The position numbers and the translations under genes were made by a program. A model generated the notes under the pieces. The model had not been told where the DNA came from, ran no database searches, and saw only the letters and a program-made list of their open reading frames with translations. From positions 1 to 64,000 of the forward strand of contig NW_026970997.1 in NCBI RefSeq assembly GCF_963678635.1: 64,000 nt of DNA, given 5' to 3'. Source of the DNA: Symsagittifera roscoffensis. Taxonomy: Eukaryota > Xenacoelomorpha > Acoela > Convolutidae. Of the stretch, positions 11,896-20,136 are shown one piece after another; within the stretch, counting starts at the first letter, position 1, and every line of letters starts with the position of its first letter.

Positions 11896-12470
11896 AGTAG
11901 TAGATGTTGGAGGTGATCAGGGGGGGGGGGGGGGGGTGCATGGCGGACCACACATGTATTAAGGTACGTTATAGATTTCCGGTCCGCCATGCTATGTATA
12001 AAGATTGGGTATAGAGTTTACAATGTATTAAGATAGGGAATGCCGATGGTAAGGTTTCAGTGTGATGGTAAGAGAAAGAAAAACGAAAATTTTTTGGTTT
12101 TTGTGCGAAAATGTCTAATTTTTTCGCAAAAATCTCGGCGCGCTTTACCTAATTGGGAACAATTAATTGTTAATTACGTGTAGAATTGAGGTTATGTATT
12201 TAGTTTTTTTTGGTGGATGGTAAGTCAATGGAAAGAGTTTTTGTGCAAAAATTTGGAATTTTTATCAAAAAAATTGAAAATATTTTCGAAAAAATTCAAA
12301 ACACGATAAAATTTTGTTTAATTTGATCTAATAAAAATTTATTAGATACTTTTACTTTCTATCTATCTGAATCTATTCTGAACCAACAGAGACATCAAAA
12401 AAAATTGATTTTTTTGAGAGAAAAAAATTAAATTTCAATGAAAATATATAAATCACTGCATCGTATTGTC
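11896..12470 (+). repeat. left terminal inverted repeat of the Polinton
   Basis: From the AGTAGTAG end inward the sequence matches the reverse complement of the right end through about 12,470. Matching landmarks are the poly-G tract, the GGTCCGCC hairpin, the CTTAATACATTG block, the ACGTGTAG block and the TGCAGTGATTTATATA block. The last codons and stop of the leftward capsid gene (to 12,453) lie inside it. Confidence 0.9.
11920..11992. promoter_or_regulatory. poly-G tract and perfect hairpin in left TIR
   Basis: Seventeen G residues at 11,920-11,936 are followed at once by a stem-loop with perfect 12-base arms: GCATGGCGGACC at 11,938-11,949 and its complement at 11,981-11,992. The right TIR has the same arrangement: C16 at 25,748-25,763 and arms at 25,691-25,702 and 25,735-25,746 with one mismatch. 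Conservation in both termini suggests a replication or integrase-binding structure. That role is inference. Confidence 0.6.
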
Positions 12471-13757
12471 AATTTGAACATTTGATGGTCTTTCTCCCAA
12501 GACTATCACTTCCGTTACTTGCTCCAAGGGAAACTGGAAAATTATTTTTAATCTCAAGCTTTCTCCACTAGGTTCTGGATAATGCAACTGTTCAGCAGCA
12601 TCCTGTAGTGAAGTCAAGTCAAAAACTAGAATATAGTGATTTTGAAAATCTTCCATAGGAAGAGCTGGGAAATCTTCGTTAAACTGCATTGCTTTCATTG
12701 TTGTAACATAAGGTCGACAAGGAGAAGTTGTATCTAATGAAACAATTGCTCTTCCTTCCCGAATAATTCTAAGTTCTCTTACATGAAATTGCTGATAGCT
12801 GAAAGGGTTTTCATGAAAAGAACCTGCAACAGCTGAATTTGTATTCATTGCAACAGCTACTCTTCTTATTGGAGCGTTATTGAATATATTTTCTTTTAAG
12901 AATTGGTTTTGACGAGATGGAATGATAAAGGTTCTTGCTATAGTTTCCATGTAAATGTGTTGAGCAGGTTCTCTTTCCAGATTCCATTGCCAAGTATTGA
13001 TGGGTGGTTCAGCAACTAAAATTCTTCTAGTAAACAACGAACAATCAACTATTTTCAGACTGGCATTTGGATTATCAGATAACATGTAAAAATTAGGTCT
13101 AGCTCGAATAAGTTTAATTCGAACTTTGGTATTTGGTAGCAACAGTTTTTTGCAAGTACACAAATCAATGGCGAGCCTCCCATAGAGTGAAAAAGTTATC
13201 CCTATTCCCAAGGAATTTGCTCTATCAGTGAATGGATACATATCAAATGCATCAGGATTTTCTTCAAAACTGTATCCATGACAAGCAAAAATTCCTTTAT
13301 TACTCACTGCTGACGAGTTGAATTCGTTCTATATCGGTGCCTTATGAGGATAAAATCCATTGGCATTGTAAACCATTGTATTGTTAAAATAAACTTCACA
13401 GTTGGAGAATAGAGAATGTAATAGATTGTTTACATAAGTTAGGTAAGTTTGTGGCTCCTCATCTGAATCTTCCTCCGATTTTGCTTTATGTTCTGCTTTT
13501 TATTTTTTGAAAGCATCAAACAATCTTCCTTTGAATAGTTGGAGGTTTAAGCTAAGATGGGTATCACGCATATCCAAGTAGAGATTACGATCCGTTTCAA
13601 ATTCAAACTCAATACTGCTTTCATCCAGAGAAGTACTGGGGAATATTTCTTGTGTGTAAGATGACATAATTGTTTCCAAAACTGGGACTATATCAAAAAT
13701 CTCCAATGAAGAATTTCTAAAAGTCCCGTACCGAAAATGACTTTGGTTTACACTCAT
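12453..13757 (-). pseudogene. Polinton major capsid-like protein (F54H12.2 type), two in-frame stops
   Basis: One uninterrupted frame of about 434 codons, broken only by two stops: TAA near 13,500-13,502 and TAG near 13,330. The predicted protein belongs to the family annotated in invertebrates as 'uncharacterized protein F54H12.2-like', carried by Polinton/Maverick elements. Characteristic stretches are FPSTSLDESSIEFEF near the N terminus, KVRIKLIRARPNFYMLSDN in the middle and PIRRVAVAMNTNSA downstream. Assignment to the capsid of the adintovirus-like particle comes from the family's Polinton context; I see no active-site motif. The ATG overlaps the stop of the upstream basic-protein gene (ATGA). 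The last codons lie in the left TIR. Both stops are single-base changes, so the copy looks recently inactivated. Confidence 0.88.
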
Positions 13758-14005
13758 TTTATATTGTCAAAAATGTCTCTGCGGGAGCGACTGTTTTTCG
13801 ATCTACTTTTTCGAGAAATGGATCTGGTTCTAGCAGTTCTACGCTTAGTTTTCTTTTTTCCACCTCCCAATTGTTTCCGAACTGATTTTGTTCCTACATC
13901 TTTTGCAAATGTTTTGAGTTTTTTACGTCCACTAACAACTTCCCCAATCTCTGGAGCAGCGATTTCAAACAAATCTGCCCCAATACTTTCCACGATGTCC
14001 TTCAT
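13754..14005 (-). CDS. small basic protein (core/DNA-binding-like)
   Basis: An intact 83-codon frame. The N-terminal half is mildly acidic and helical in character (IVESIGADLFEIAAPEIGEV). The C-terminal half is packed with Lys/Arg/Ser (GGGKKKTKRRTARTR, then repeated SRKSRSKNSRSRR), as in virion core or DNA-condensing proteins. Its stop overlaps the ATG of the capsid gene by four bases, and the minor capsid gene lies 61 bases upstream, so the three form a compact leftward block. A Gly-Gly-Gly before the basic tail could be a protease maturation site, by analogy with adenovirus-like core proteins. That is a guess. Confidence 0.6.
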   Translation of the reverse strand: MKDIVESIGADLFEIAAPEIGEVVSGRKKLKTFAKDVGTKSVRKQLGGGKKKTKRRTARTRSISRKSRSKNSRSRRDIFDNIK

Positions 14006-14065
14006 ATCCTCGAAAAATAGGGAAATCAGCTAAATTTCGAGCAATCATTTCGTATGAAGTTTAAA

Positions 14066-14868
14066 TCAAAAATGATTATTCGAAATCTTGCGGAACAAGA
14101 GAAAAACTCGAGTGATTCTTACGGACACAAAAGGAATTTTTTCACCCGTACTATCTCTTAGTTCTATCTTGATACTATGGAAAGAATTTTTCAACAGCTT
14201 TTTTAACTGTAAATTTGTAAAGGATTGATAATTCATGTACTGTCCTGTAGAAATTATATCTCCGCTCTTCACTTTGGAGATAAATGGAATACAACGCAAT
14301 AAGGGAGTTTTTGTATCACCAACTATTTTATATTCTGAATTATCACTGTATATCATTAGGGAATGTATTCTTATAATGTCGTAAGAATACTGAGGATAAT
14401 GTGGACCTTTTCCTTTCATTATAACCCCTGTTTGATTTTGTTCTAAATCACAACCAAAAACGTGGCTCAAATCAGCATTCTGAATTATAAACACTGATTG
14501 ACTCTCAGGTAAATGAACAGCAACTTTTGTGTAATTTTATCTACTGATACATAGATTCCGTTATATTCAAAATCTTGAGCACCTAGACGTTCTCGAATTT
14601 TAATGTTCATGGCTACAACTATATCAACAATACTTGGATACAATCCTGGTTCAATGTTCATCGGTACAATCTTTCTTTTCTCCTCAGAACTTTCTCTACC
14701 ATCTACGAATGTAAACTTTCCCTCTGTAACATTTTGGTACAAGGAAGGGTATGATATTTCTGAAATAGCAACCTCCCATTCTCCTTTCAAATGTATTTGT
14801 TCAGGTAGAAAATTTGTAAAAGAACTAAGACTATTATTCGAATAACAATTAAAAGAAGCGTAGGAAAC
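14066..14868 (-). pseudogene. Polinton minor capsid/penton-like protein, frameshifted and 5'-truncated
   Basis: Two overlapping frames (about 14,871 down to 14,485, then 14,494 down to 14,066) read as one protein split by a frameshift near 14,490-14,510. The N-terminal part has LKGEWEVAISEISYPSLYQN and the C-terminal part has NLQLKKLLKNSFHSIKIELR followed by GEKIPF. These are typical of the second capsid protein of Polintons, which starts with a jelly-roll-like 'EGxWEVALxEIxYP' region. No ATG is present. Upstream sequence stops at 14,874, where the 1.9-kb tandem duplication begins, so the start codon was probably lost at the junction. Neighbours are the basic protein and major capsid genes downstream. 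Confidence 0.82.
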
Positions 14869-14875
14869 CAAAGTC

Positions 14876-15071
14876 TTCCATTATGCAAAGTCCACTCAAA
14901 TTGAGAAATTTGTGATTCTGTATCCAAATCTTGCAATTTTGGTAAATTTTGAGATTCCAAAACTGTTAGTGAAAATTTCTGGGAATTTTCTTGTAAGACG
15001 ATATGAAAAAGTCCCAATTTATTTTGAAGCTTTAAAACAAGATTTCTTGAAAAACCAATGTTCCAACTCAT
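14876..15071 (-). pseudogene. truncated copy of the MSWNIG small ORF (unit 1)
   Basis: The frame starts MSWNIGFSRNLVLKLQNK and is nearly identical to the copy at 16,717-16,980. At 14,875 it leaves the duplicated unit and runs into the minor capsid gene in a wrong frame, so its natural C terminus is missing or replaced. Confidence 0.45.
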
Positions 15072-15157
15072 ACTGCTCAGCTCAAAGAAGTTTTAAAAAA
15101 TGATTCAAAAAGATGAATATTTGAATTACATTACTATAATAACATCACTCAATAAAA

Positions 15158-15377
15158 TTAGTGAACATTACAGTTCTCAACAAACATAAAATCTCCCAAG
15201 ACTTGGGCAATTTCTTTGAATTCGTTCAAAGTATAGTTGACATAGGCAACTTGCTTCAAAACTTCGTTCTCCTTTGCAGTGAAGAGTCGAATCTGAATGT
15301 AGGGTGACACACACCCTTCACTTCTTGTATGTTGCTACATCATACACCGCATGACAGTTCGCAAGTTCCTGCTCCAT
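15158..15377 (-). pseudogene. PC4-like small ORF, unit 1 copy with 29-base deletion
   Basis: This corresponds to 17,067-17,315 but lacks 29 bases around 15,306, which removes part of the CVTTKKYS region and shifts the frame. The ATG equivalent near 15,377 is preserved. Confidence 0.4.
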
Positions 15378-15399
15378 GGATTTGACTTTTTCAACACGT

Positions 15400-16050
15400 T
15401 TGCAAAAATTTAATTAAACTTTTTTTACAAGATGCAGAAACAGTTTTGGTTTTTTCAACAAGTGTGCAAAAATTTTAAACAATTTTTTTGTGTTAGATGC
15501 AAGTTTTTTCGTGGTTTTTTTGAAAACAAATACAAAAATCTAACTTATTTTTTCTTATTCATATGCAAAAATTGCAAAACTCTATTGTAAAAAACTTGTT
15601 AAATTATTGCTAAAAATTTTTCATAATTGCTGACTTTGAGTACTATTCCCTATCTTAATACATTGTTATTCCAATACTTTTGATCAATATACATGCAAAA
15701 AAGAGACTTTTTTTATGATCAAAATTAAAACAAAGATTTTCATTTTATTTAATTATTTACAGTGCAAGAAAATCTTCTTTCAGTTTTCTTTAAAATGCGA
15801 AAATATTTAATGAAATGATTTCTTTGATTTTCTTTGATTTTTTTAACAAGTAGGCAAAAAAAAATTAAAAAAAAATTTTTGCTGGTGCAAAAATTAATGT
15901 AAAGTTTTTAACAAGCTTGCAAAAATTGGTCTAATATTTTTTGCCATCTTTCTAACAAACTTTTATAAAACTGTTTACCAGATGCTCAATTAGTTTCATT
16001 TTTAGCAAAGTTTCACCTTTGAAATTTCTTAATGAACTTTTCTATGATCT
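15400..16050. other. noncoding T-rich stretch with GCAAAAATT motifs and a TIR-derived block (unit 1)
   Basis: Phrases like AACAAGTGTGCAAAAATTT recur in diverged form. The block at 15,644-15,666 is a 23-base exact match to part of the right TIR (25,641-25,663). No coding sequence. The unit 2 equivalent is 17,335-17,990. Confidence 0.5.
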
Positions 16051-16130
16051 CTTTGTTCCTATCTCTTGAAAATAAATTTACTAGATACAAAGAAATTAAA
16101 TTACAAAGCACAAGACAGTAACCAATTTAT

Positions 16131-16635
16131 TTACAAATCAAAGAGCTGTCGAGCAGCTGAAGAATTTTGCAAGTTCTCAATGGAGCGCAAAGCTGGTCTT
16201 GCCTCCATCACTGGTGGTTGTCTTGGTGGTTCGCTGACTGGAGTTCTTGGCTCAGAGAACCCCTCATCCTCTTCGATTGTAATTGGGTTGTCCACCGATC
16301 CCTCTTCCCAAGTAAAGAGGAAATCGTCGAATGGTTGAGCCACATATCTAGAGTCAGGAATTTCGGGGTAGTTCATTCCCACATGCTCGGCCACTTCCTC
16401 CATCATTTGCATTTCTCCAAGTTGTTTCTCTGTAGGGGGGTACTTGCGTTATATGATGTTCGTTGAAATCCCTGCGCATCACCTCCACCATATGCCAGAC
16501 TTGGATTGGGATGTCCAGTCGTGCCAGAAAAACTCCACAAACTGTTTCTCGCACTTGGATTTGTACTAAATCAGCCGAAAATTCCACCGAGAACATAAGG
16601 TTGTTGTTTTGCACTGAGAAGATTATTTTGAGCAA
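16131..16635 (-). pseudogene. unrecognised Polinton ORF 'A', unit 1 copy
   Basis: Two overlapping leftward frames (16,635 to 16,354 and 16,412 to 16,131, the latter open further upstream) appear to be one protein of about 165 residues broken by a one-base shift near 16,440. The N-terminal part includes VRETVCGVFLARLDIPIQVW. The C-terminal part is acidic and Pro-rich (TWEEGSVDNPITIEE, PVSEPPRQPPVMEARP) and ends SSAARQLFDL. I do not recognise the family. Its position upstream of the PC4-like and MSWNIG frames suggests one small leftward cassette. Confidence 0.4.
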
Positions 16636-16716
16636 TAAGTTGAGTTAATGAGTAAAAACAAGATTTACAGTTGAGGAAGGAGGTAGCTGACGGAAGATAA
16701 GTTGAAATTATTGTAT

Positions 16717-16980
16717 TTAGAGCTGAGAGAGGAGGTAGTTGACGGTAGTTAAGTTGAAGATAAAATTATGCATTATGCAAATTCTTCCATTATGCAAAGT
16801 CCACTCAAATTGAGAAATTTGTGATTCTGTATCCAAATCTTGCAATTTTGGTAAACTTTGAGATTCCAAAACTGTTAGTGAAAAATTCTGGGAATTTTCT
16901 TGTAAGACGATATGAAAAAGTCCCAATTTATTTTGAAGCTTTAAAACAAGATTTCTTGAAAAACCAATGTTCCAACTCAT
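16717..16980 (-). CDS. unrecognised small ORF MSWNIG (unit 2)
   Basis: An 87-codon frame starting with a true ATG at 16,980, 86 bases downstream of the PC4-like stop. The protein mixes basic N-terminal (SRNLVLKLQNK) and Gln/Glu-rich central parts and has no domain I recognise. The last ~20 residues (after HNGR) come from the junction between duplication units and may not be native. Confidence 0.35.
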   Translation of the reverse strand: MSWNIGFSRNLVLKLQNKLGLFHIVLQENSQNFSLTVLESQSLPKLQDLDTESQISQFEWTLHNGRICIMHNFIFNLTTVNYLLSQL

Positions 16981-17066
16981 ACTGCTCAGCTCAAAGAAGT
17001 TTTAAAAAATGATTCAAGAAGATGAATATTTGAATTACATTACTATAATAACATCACTCAATAAAA

Positions 17067-17315
17067 TTAGTGAACATTACAGTTCTCAACAAACATAAAA
17101 TCTCCCAAGACTTGGGCAATTTCTTTGAATTCGTTCAAAGTATAGTTGACATAGGCAACTTGCTTCAAAACTTCGTTCTCCTTTGCAGTGAAGAGTCGAA
17201 TCTGAATGTAGGGTGGCTTGTTCACACTGTACTTCTTGGTTGTGACACACACCCTTCACTTCTTGTATGTTGCTACATCATACACCGCATGACAGTTCGC
17301 AAGTTCCTGCTTCAT
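17067..17315 (-). pseudogene. possible PC4-like single-stranded-DNA-binding protein, one in-frame stop
   Basis: The frame starts at ATG 17,315 (MKQELANCHAVYDVATYKK), meets TGA at 17,258-17,256 and continues to 17,067. Core: CVTTKKYSVNKPPYIQIRLF, then YVNYTLNEFKEIAQVL. A short beta-rich basic segment, an 'IQIR-F' strand and a closing 'Y-T-L-x-E-F' helix resemble the C-terminal domain of transcription cofactor PC4, which binds single-stranded DNA. The match is by eye and weak. It sits between ORF A and MSWNIG. Confidence 0.33.
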
Positions 17316-18068
17316 GGATTTGACTTTTTCAACACGTTTGCAAAAATTTAATTAAACTTTTTTACAAGATGCAGAAACCGTTTTGGTTTTTTCAACAAGT
17401 GTGCAAAAATTTTAAACAATTTTTTTGTGTTAGATGCAAGTTTTTTCGTGGTTTTTTTGAAAACAAATACAAAAATCTAACTTATTTTTTCTTATTCATA
17501 AGCAAAAATTGCAAAACTCTATTGTAAAAAACTTGTTAAATTATTGCTAAAATTTTTTCATAATTGCTGACTTTGAGTACTATTCCCTATCTTAATACAT
17601 TGTTATTCCAATACTTTTGATCAATATACATGCAAAAAAGAGACTTTTTTTTATGATCAAAATTAAAACAAAGATTTTCATTTTATTTAATTATTTACAG
17701 TGCAAGAAAATCTTCTTTCAGTTTTCTTTAAAATGCGAAAATATTTAATGAAATGATTTTTTTGATTTTCTTTGATTTTTTTAACAAGTAGGCAAAAAAA
17801 AATTAAAAAAAATTTTTTGCTGGTGCAAAAATTAATGTAAAGTTTTTAACAAGCTTGCAAAAATTGGTCTAATATTTTTTGCCATCTTTCTAACAAAATT
17901 TTATAAAACTGTTTACCAGATGCTCAATTAGTTTCATTTTTAGCAAAGTTTCACCTTTGAAATTTCTTAATGAACTTTTCTATGATCTCTTTGTTCCTAT
18001 CTCTTGAAAATAAATTTACTAGATACAAAGAAATTAAATTACAAAGCACAAGACAGTAACCAATTTAT

Positions 18069-18560
18069 TTACAAATCAAAGAGCTGTCGAGCAGCTGAAG
18101 AATTTTGCAAGTTCTCAATGGAGCGCAAAGCTGGTCTTGCCTCCATCACTGGTGGTTGTCTTGGTGGTTCGCTGACTGGAGTTCTTGGCTCAGAGAACCC
18201 CTCAGCCTCTTCGATTGTAATTGGGTTGTCCACCGATCCCTCTTCCCAAGTAAAGAGGATATCGTCGAATGGTTGAGCCACATATCTAGAGTCAGGAATT
18301 TCGGGGTAGTTCATTCCCACATGCTCGGCCACTTCCTCCATCATTTGCATTTCTCCAAGTTGTTTCTCTGTAGGGGGGTACTTGCGTTATATGATGTTCG
18401 TTGAAATCCCTGCGCATCACCTCCACCATATGCCAGACTTAGATTGGGATGTCCAGTCGTGCCAGAAAAACTCCACAAACTGTTTCTCGCACTTGGTTTG
18501 TACTAAATCAGCCGAAAATTCCACCGAGAACATAAGGTTGTTGTTTTGCACTGAGAAGAT
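18069..18560 (-). pseudogene. unrecognised Polinton ORF 'A', unit 2 copy
   Basis: The C-terminal 93 codons (18,350 to 18,069) are open and nearly identical to the unit 1 copy. It shares the frameshift near 18,380 and has one further single-base loss near 18,494, which breaks the N-terminal part. Function unknown. Confidence 0.4.
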
Positions 18561-18750
18561 TATTTTGAGCAATAAGTTGAGTTAATGAGTAAAAACAAGA
18601 TTTACAGTTGAGGAAGGAGGTAGCTGACGGAAGATAAGTTGAAATTATTGTATTTAGAGCTGAGAGAGGAGGTAGTTGACGGTAGTTAAGTTGAAGATAA
18701 AATAATTTTTAATTAAGAGAGAGGGGTACCTTCAACTGGAATGTGTGGGT

Positions 18751-18935
18751 TTAACCAATCAGAATGGATTTTCCTTATTTGGATTGTAGTCATGTCCAAT
18801 CAGATTTCAGCTTCTTTTTATGGAATTCTTGGATGAAGTCGTGTCCAATCGGAAACAAAGCTCCATTTTACACATTGTCGTTTCCAATCACAATATTGTT
18901 CATTTTTGTTCAAGTTATCGTATCCAATCAGAGGA
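18751..18935 (+). promoter_or_regulatory. five CCAAT boxes in a ~42-bp degenerate repeat
   Basis: CCAATC occurs at 18,755, 18,796, 18,845, 18,884 and 18,924, each in a diverged phrase like GTCGTGTCCAATCAGA. A sixth CCAATCAG lies at about 20,002. CCAAT in this context is the NF-Y site, a common viral and host promoter element. The cluster lies upstream of the leftward ORF A cassette, so it probably belongs to that promoter. NF-Y binding is inferred from the motif. Confidence 0.6.
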
Positions 18936-19426
18936 ACCTTTCAAGGACTTAAGTCTTCCAAATAAGTAAAAATATACACAAAAGCAATCGCAAAAACAAA
19001 TTACCAAAAGTTGTTTGCAGTAAAAATAAGAAATATTGACGATATAAGTAACAAAAGAAAAAAAATTAATAAAAGTAGCATCTCTGCAAGTCTTCTCATA
19101 AAATTAACTGAATTTTTTGTATATAATCGAAGAAAAATTGTTGATTTTTCAGCAGATATTCAAGTTCTTTGATTTTGATGTAGATTTGAGATGATAACTC
19201 AAAGTTGATGAATTTTTCAAAGCAAATCTCTGGAAATCTGATACCAAACCTGATCATGCAAGATTTTGAACTTTGAAAATCTTTGAAAAAATGGAGGAAT
19301 AAAGAACTTCGCTGTGGAGGTTTGACAAATTTGGGAGTTGGGTAGGGAATAAAAAGAGCCTTTGAAAAATTATCGTACGATTTTTTTTATTAACTTCAAG
19401 TTTTCTAAAATAAATTTAAAAAAATT
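18936..19426. other. AT-rich Polinton spacer
   Basis: No open frame of note, no repeat beyond oligo-A/T runs. It may hold the 3' untranslated region of the leftward ORF that ends at 19,427. Confidence 0.4.
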
Positions 19427-19687
19427 TCAAGTCAGGTGTAACTCAGCAGTAAGTTTATAATTTTGATACGCAATATGTGGATAAAAAATGAATTCTTTGA
19501 TTGAGTAAGTTTCCCTAAAGAGACCTTTACTTAGTCGAAGAACTCTATTTTGGACAACATAAACGTCCAAAAAATTGTGAAAAAAGTAAGAATCTACATC
19601 TATTTCATCAATAAGGAAATCACACGGAATATTTTCTTTTTTCTTGTAGAGTAATTCAAGAAAGTTCAAATGCTTTTTAATTGACAT
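19427..19687 (-). CDS. unrecognised small intact Polinton ORF
   Basis: An intact 86-codon frame with a true ATG at 19,687, the first leftward gene next to the regulatory repeat. The protein starts MSIKKHLNFLELLYKKKENI, is rich in Phe/Tyr and acidic residues in the middle (FLIDEIDVDSYFFHNFLDVY) and has no recognisable domain, signal peptide or membrane segment. It is one of only a few unbroken frames in the element, so it may be a genuine early gene. Function is unknown. Confidence 0.5.
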   Translation of the reverse strand: MSIKKHLNFLELLYKKKENIPCDFLIDEIDVDSYFFHNFLDVYVVQNRVLRLSKGLFRETYSIKEFIFYPHIAYQNYKLTAELHLT

Positions 19688-19780
19688 TCTTCAAAAATGA
19701 ATACTTTGGATCCAAAGTTATGTCTAGAAACTGCTTAGTTCTGAATGGTTGAAAATATTTCTGGAAAATTCTAGAACTTT

Positions 19781-19950
19781 CGAAGGAATGACGTCATTAC
19801 CATAAAAAGAAAATTGCGTGGGTGGTGACGTCACTTCTATTTATAGAATGACGTCATTATCATAAAAAGAACATTGCGTAGGCGGTGACGTCACTTCTAT
19901 TCAAAAATTGACGGCATTACCATAAAAGGATAATTGCGTAGGCATCAATG
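19781..19950. promoter_or_regulatory. 60-bp tandem repeat with four TGACGTCA (CRE) palindromes
   Basis: TGACGTCA is present at 19,789, 19,826, 19,849 and 19,886. A fifth, mutated TGACGGCA is at 19,909. Equivalent sites are exactly 60 bases apart (19,789/19,849/19,909 and 19,826/19,886), with conserved CATAAAAAG and ATTGCGT phrases between, so there are nearly three 60-bp units. TGACGTCA is the palindromic full CRE site bound by CREB/ATF factors. The array lies between the divergent leftward ORF and the rightward polymerase gene and is a good candidate for a shared enhancer or origin-proximal promoter. Confidence 0.8.
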
Positions 19951-19954
19951 ATAG

Positions 19955-19962
19955 TATAAATA
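19955..19962 (+). promoter_or_regulatory. TATA box of the polymerase gene
   Basis: TATAAATA lies just after the third CRE-repeat unit and 175 bases before the zinc-finger/polymerase ATG at 20,137. A CCAATCAG follows near 20,002. Position and match are good, but the start site is inferred. Confidence 0.6.
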
Positions 19963-20136
19963 CACTTATTTTATTGGGTTAAATCAATCATATTGTTTGC
20001 CAATCAGAAACAGTCAATTGAATTTTACTTCAAATTTTACAGTTCGTTACTTCACGAAAAATAAGTATTTTCATTCAATTGGTACTTTAAATTTTTAATT
20101 TTGGAACATTTCTAACGTCCCAATTATTTTTAGATA

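Larger units (their letters stand above)
14875..16766. repeat. tandem duplication unit 1 inside the Polinton (1.89 kb)
   Basis: The unit starts CTTCCATTATGCAAAGTCCA and ends GTTGAAGATAAAAT. It is nearly identical to 16,784-18,703, with a 17-base spacer (16,767-16,783) between. Unit 1 lacks 29 bases present in unit 2 (junction near 15,306, between short GTG repeats). High identity with only scattered changes indicates a late duplication. Confidence 0.93.
16784..18703. repeat. tandem duplication unit 2 inside the Polinton (1.92 kb)
   Basis: This is the direct copy of 14,875-16,766 and retains the 29 bases missing there. It contains, reading leftward, ORF A, a noncoding T-rich stretch with a TIR-derived block at 17,581-17,603, the PC4-like frame and the MSWNIG frame. 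Confidence 0.93.

Noticed and set aside
11921..11936. Poly-G tract as a sequencing or assembly artefact
   Set aside because: A poly-C tract of almost the same length occupies the mirrored position in the right TIR, so it is probably real, though exact length is uncertain.
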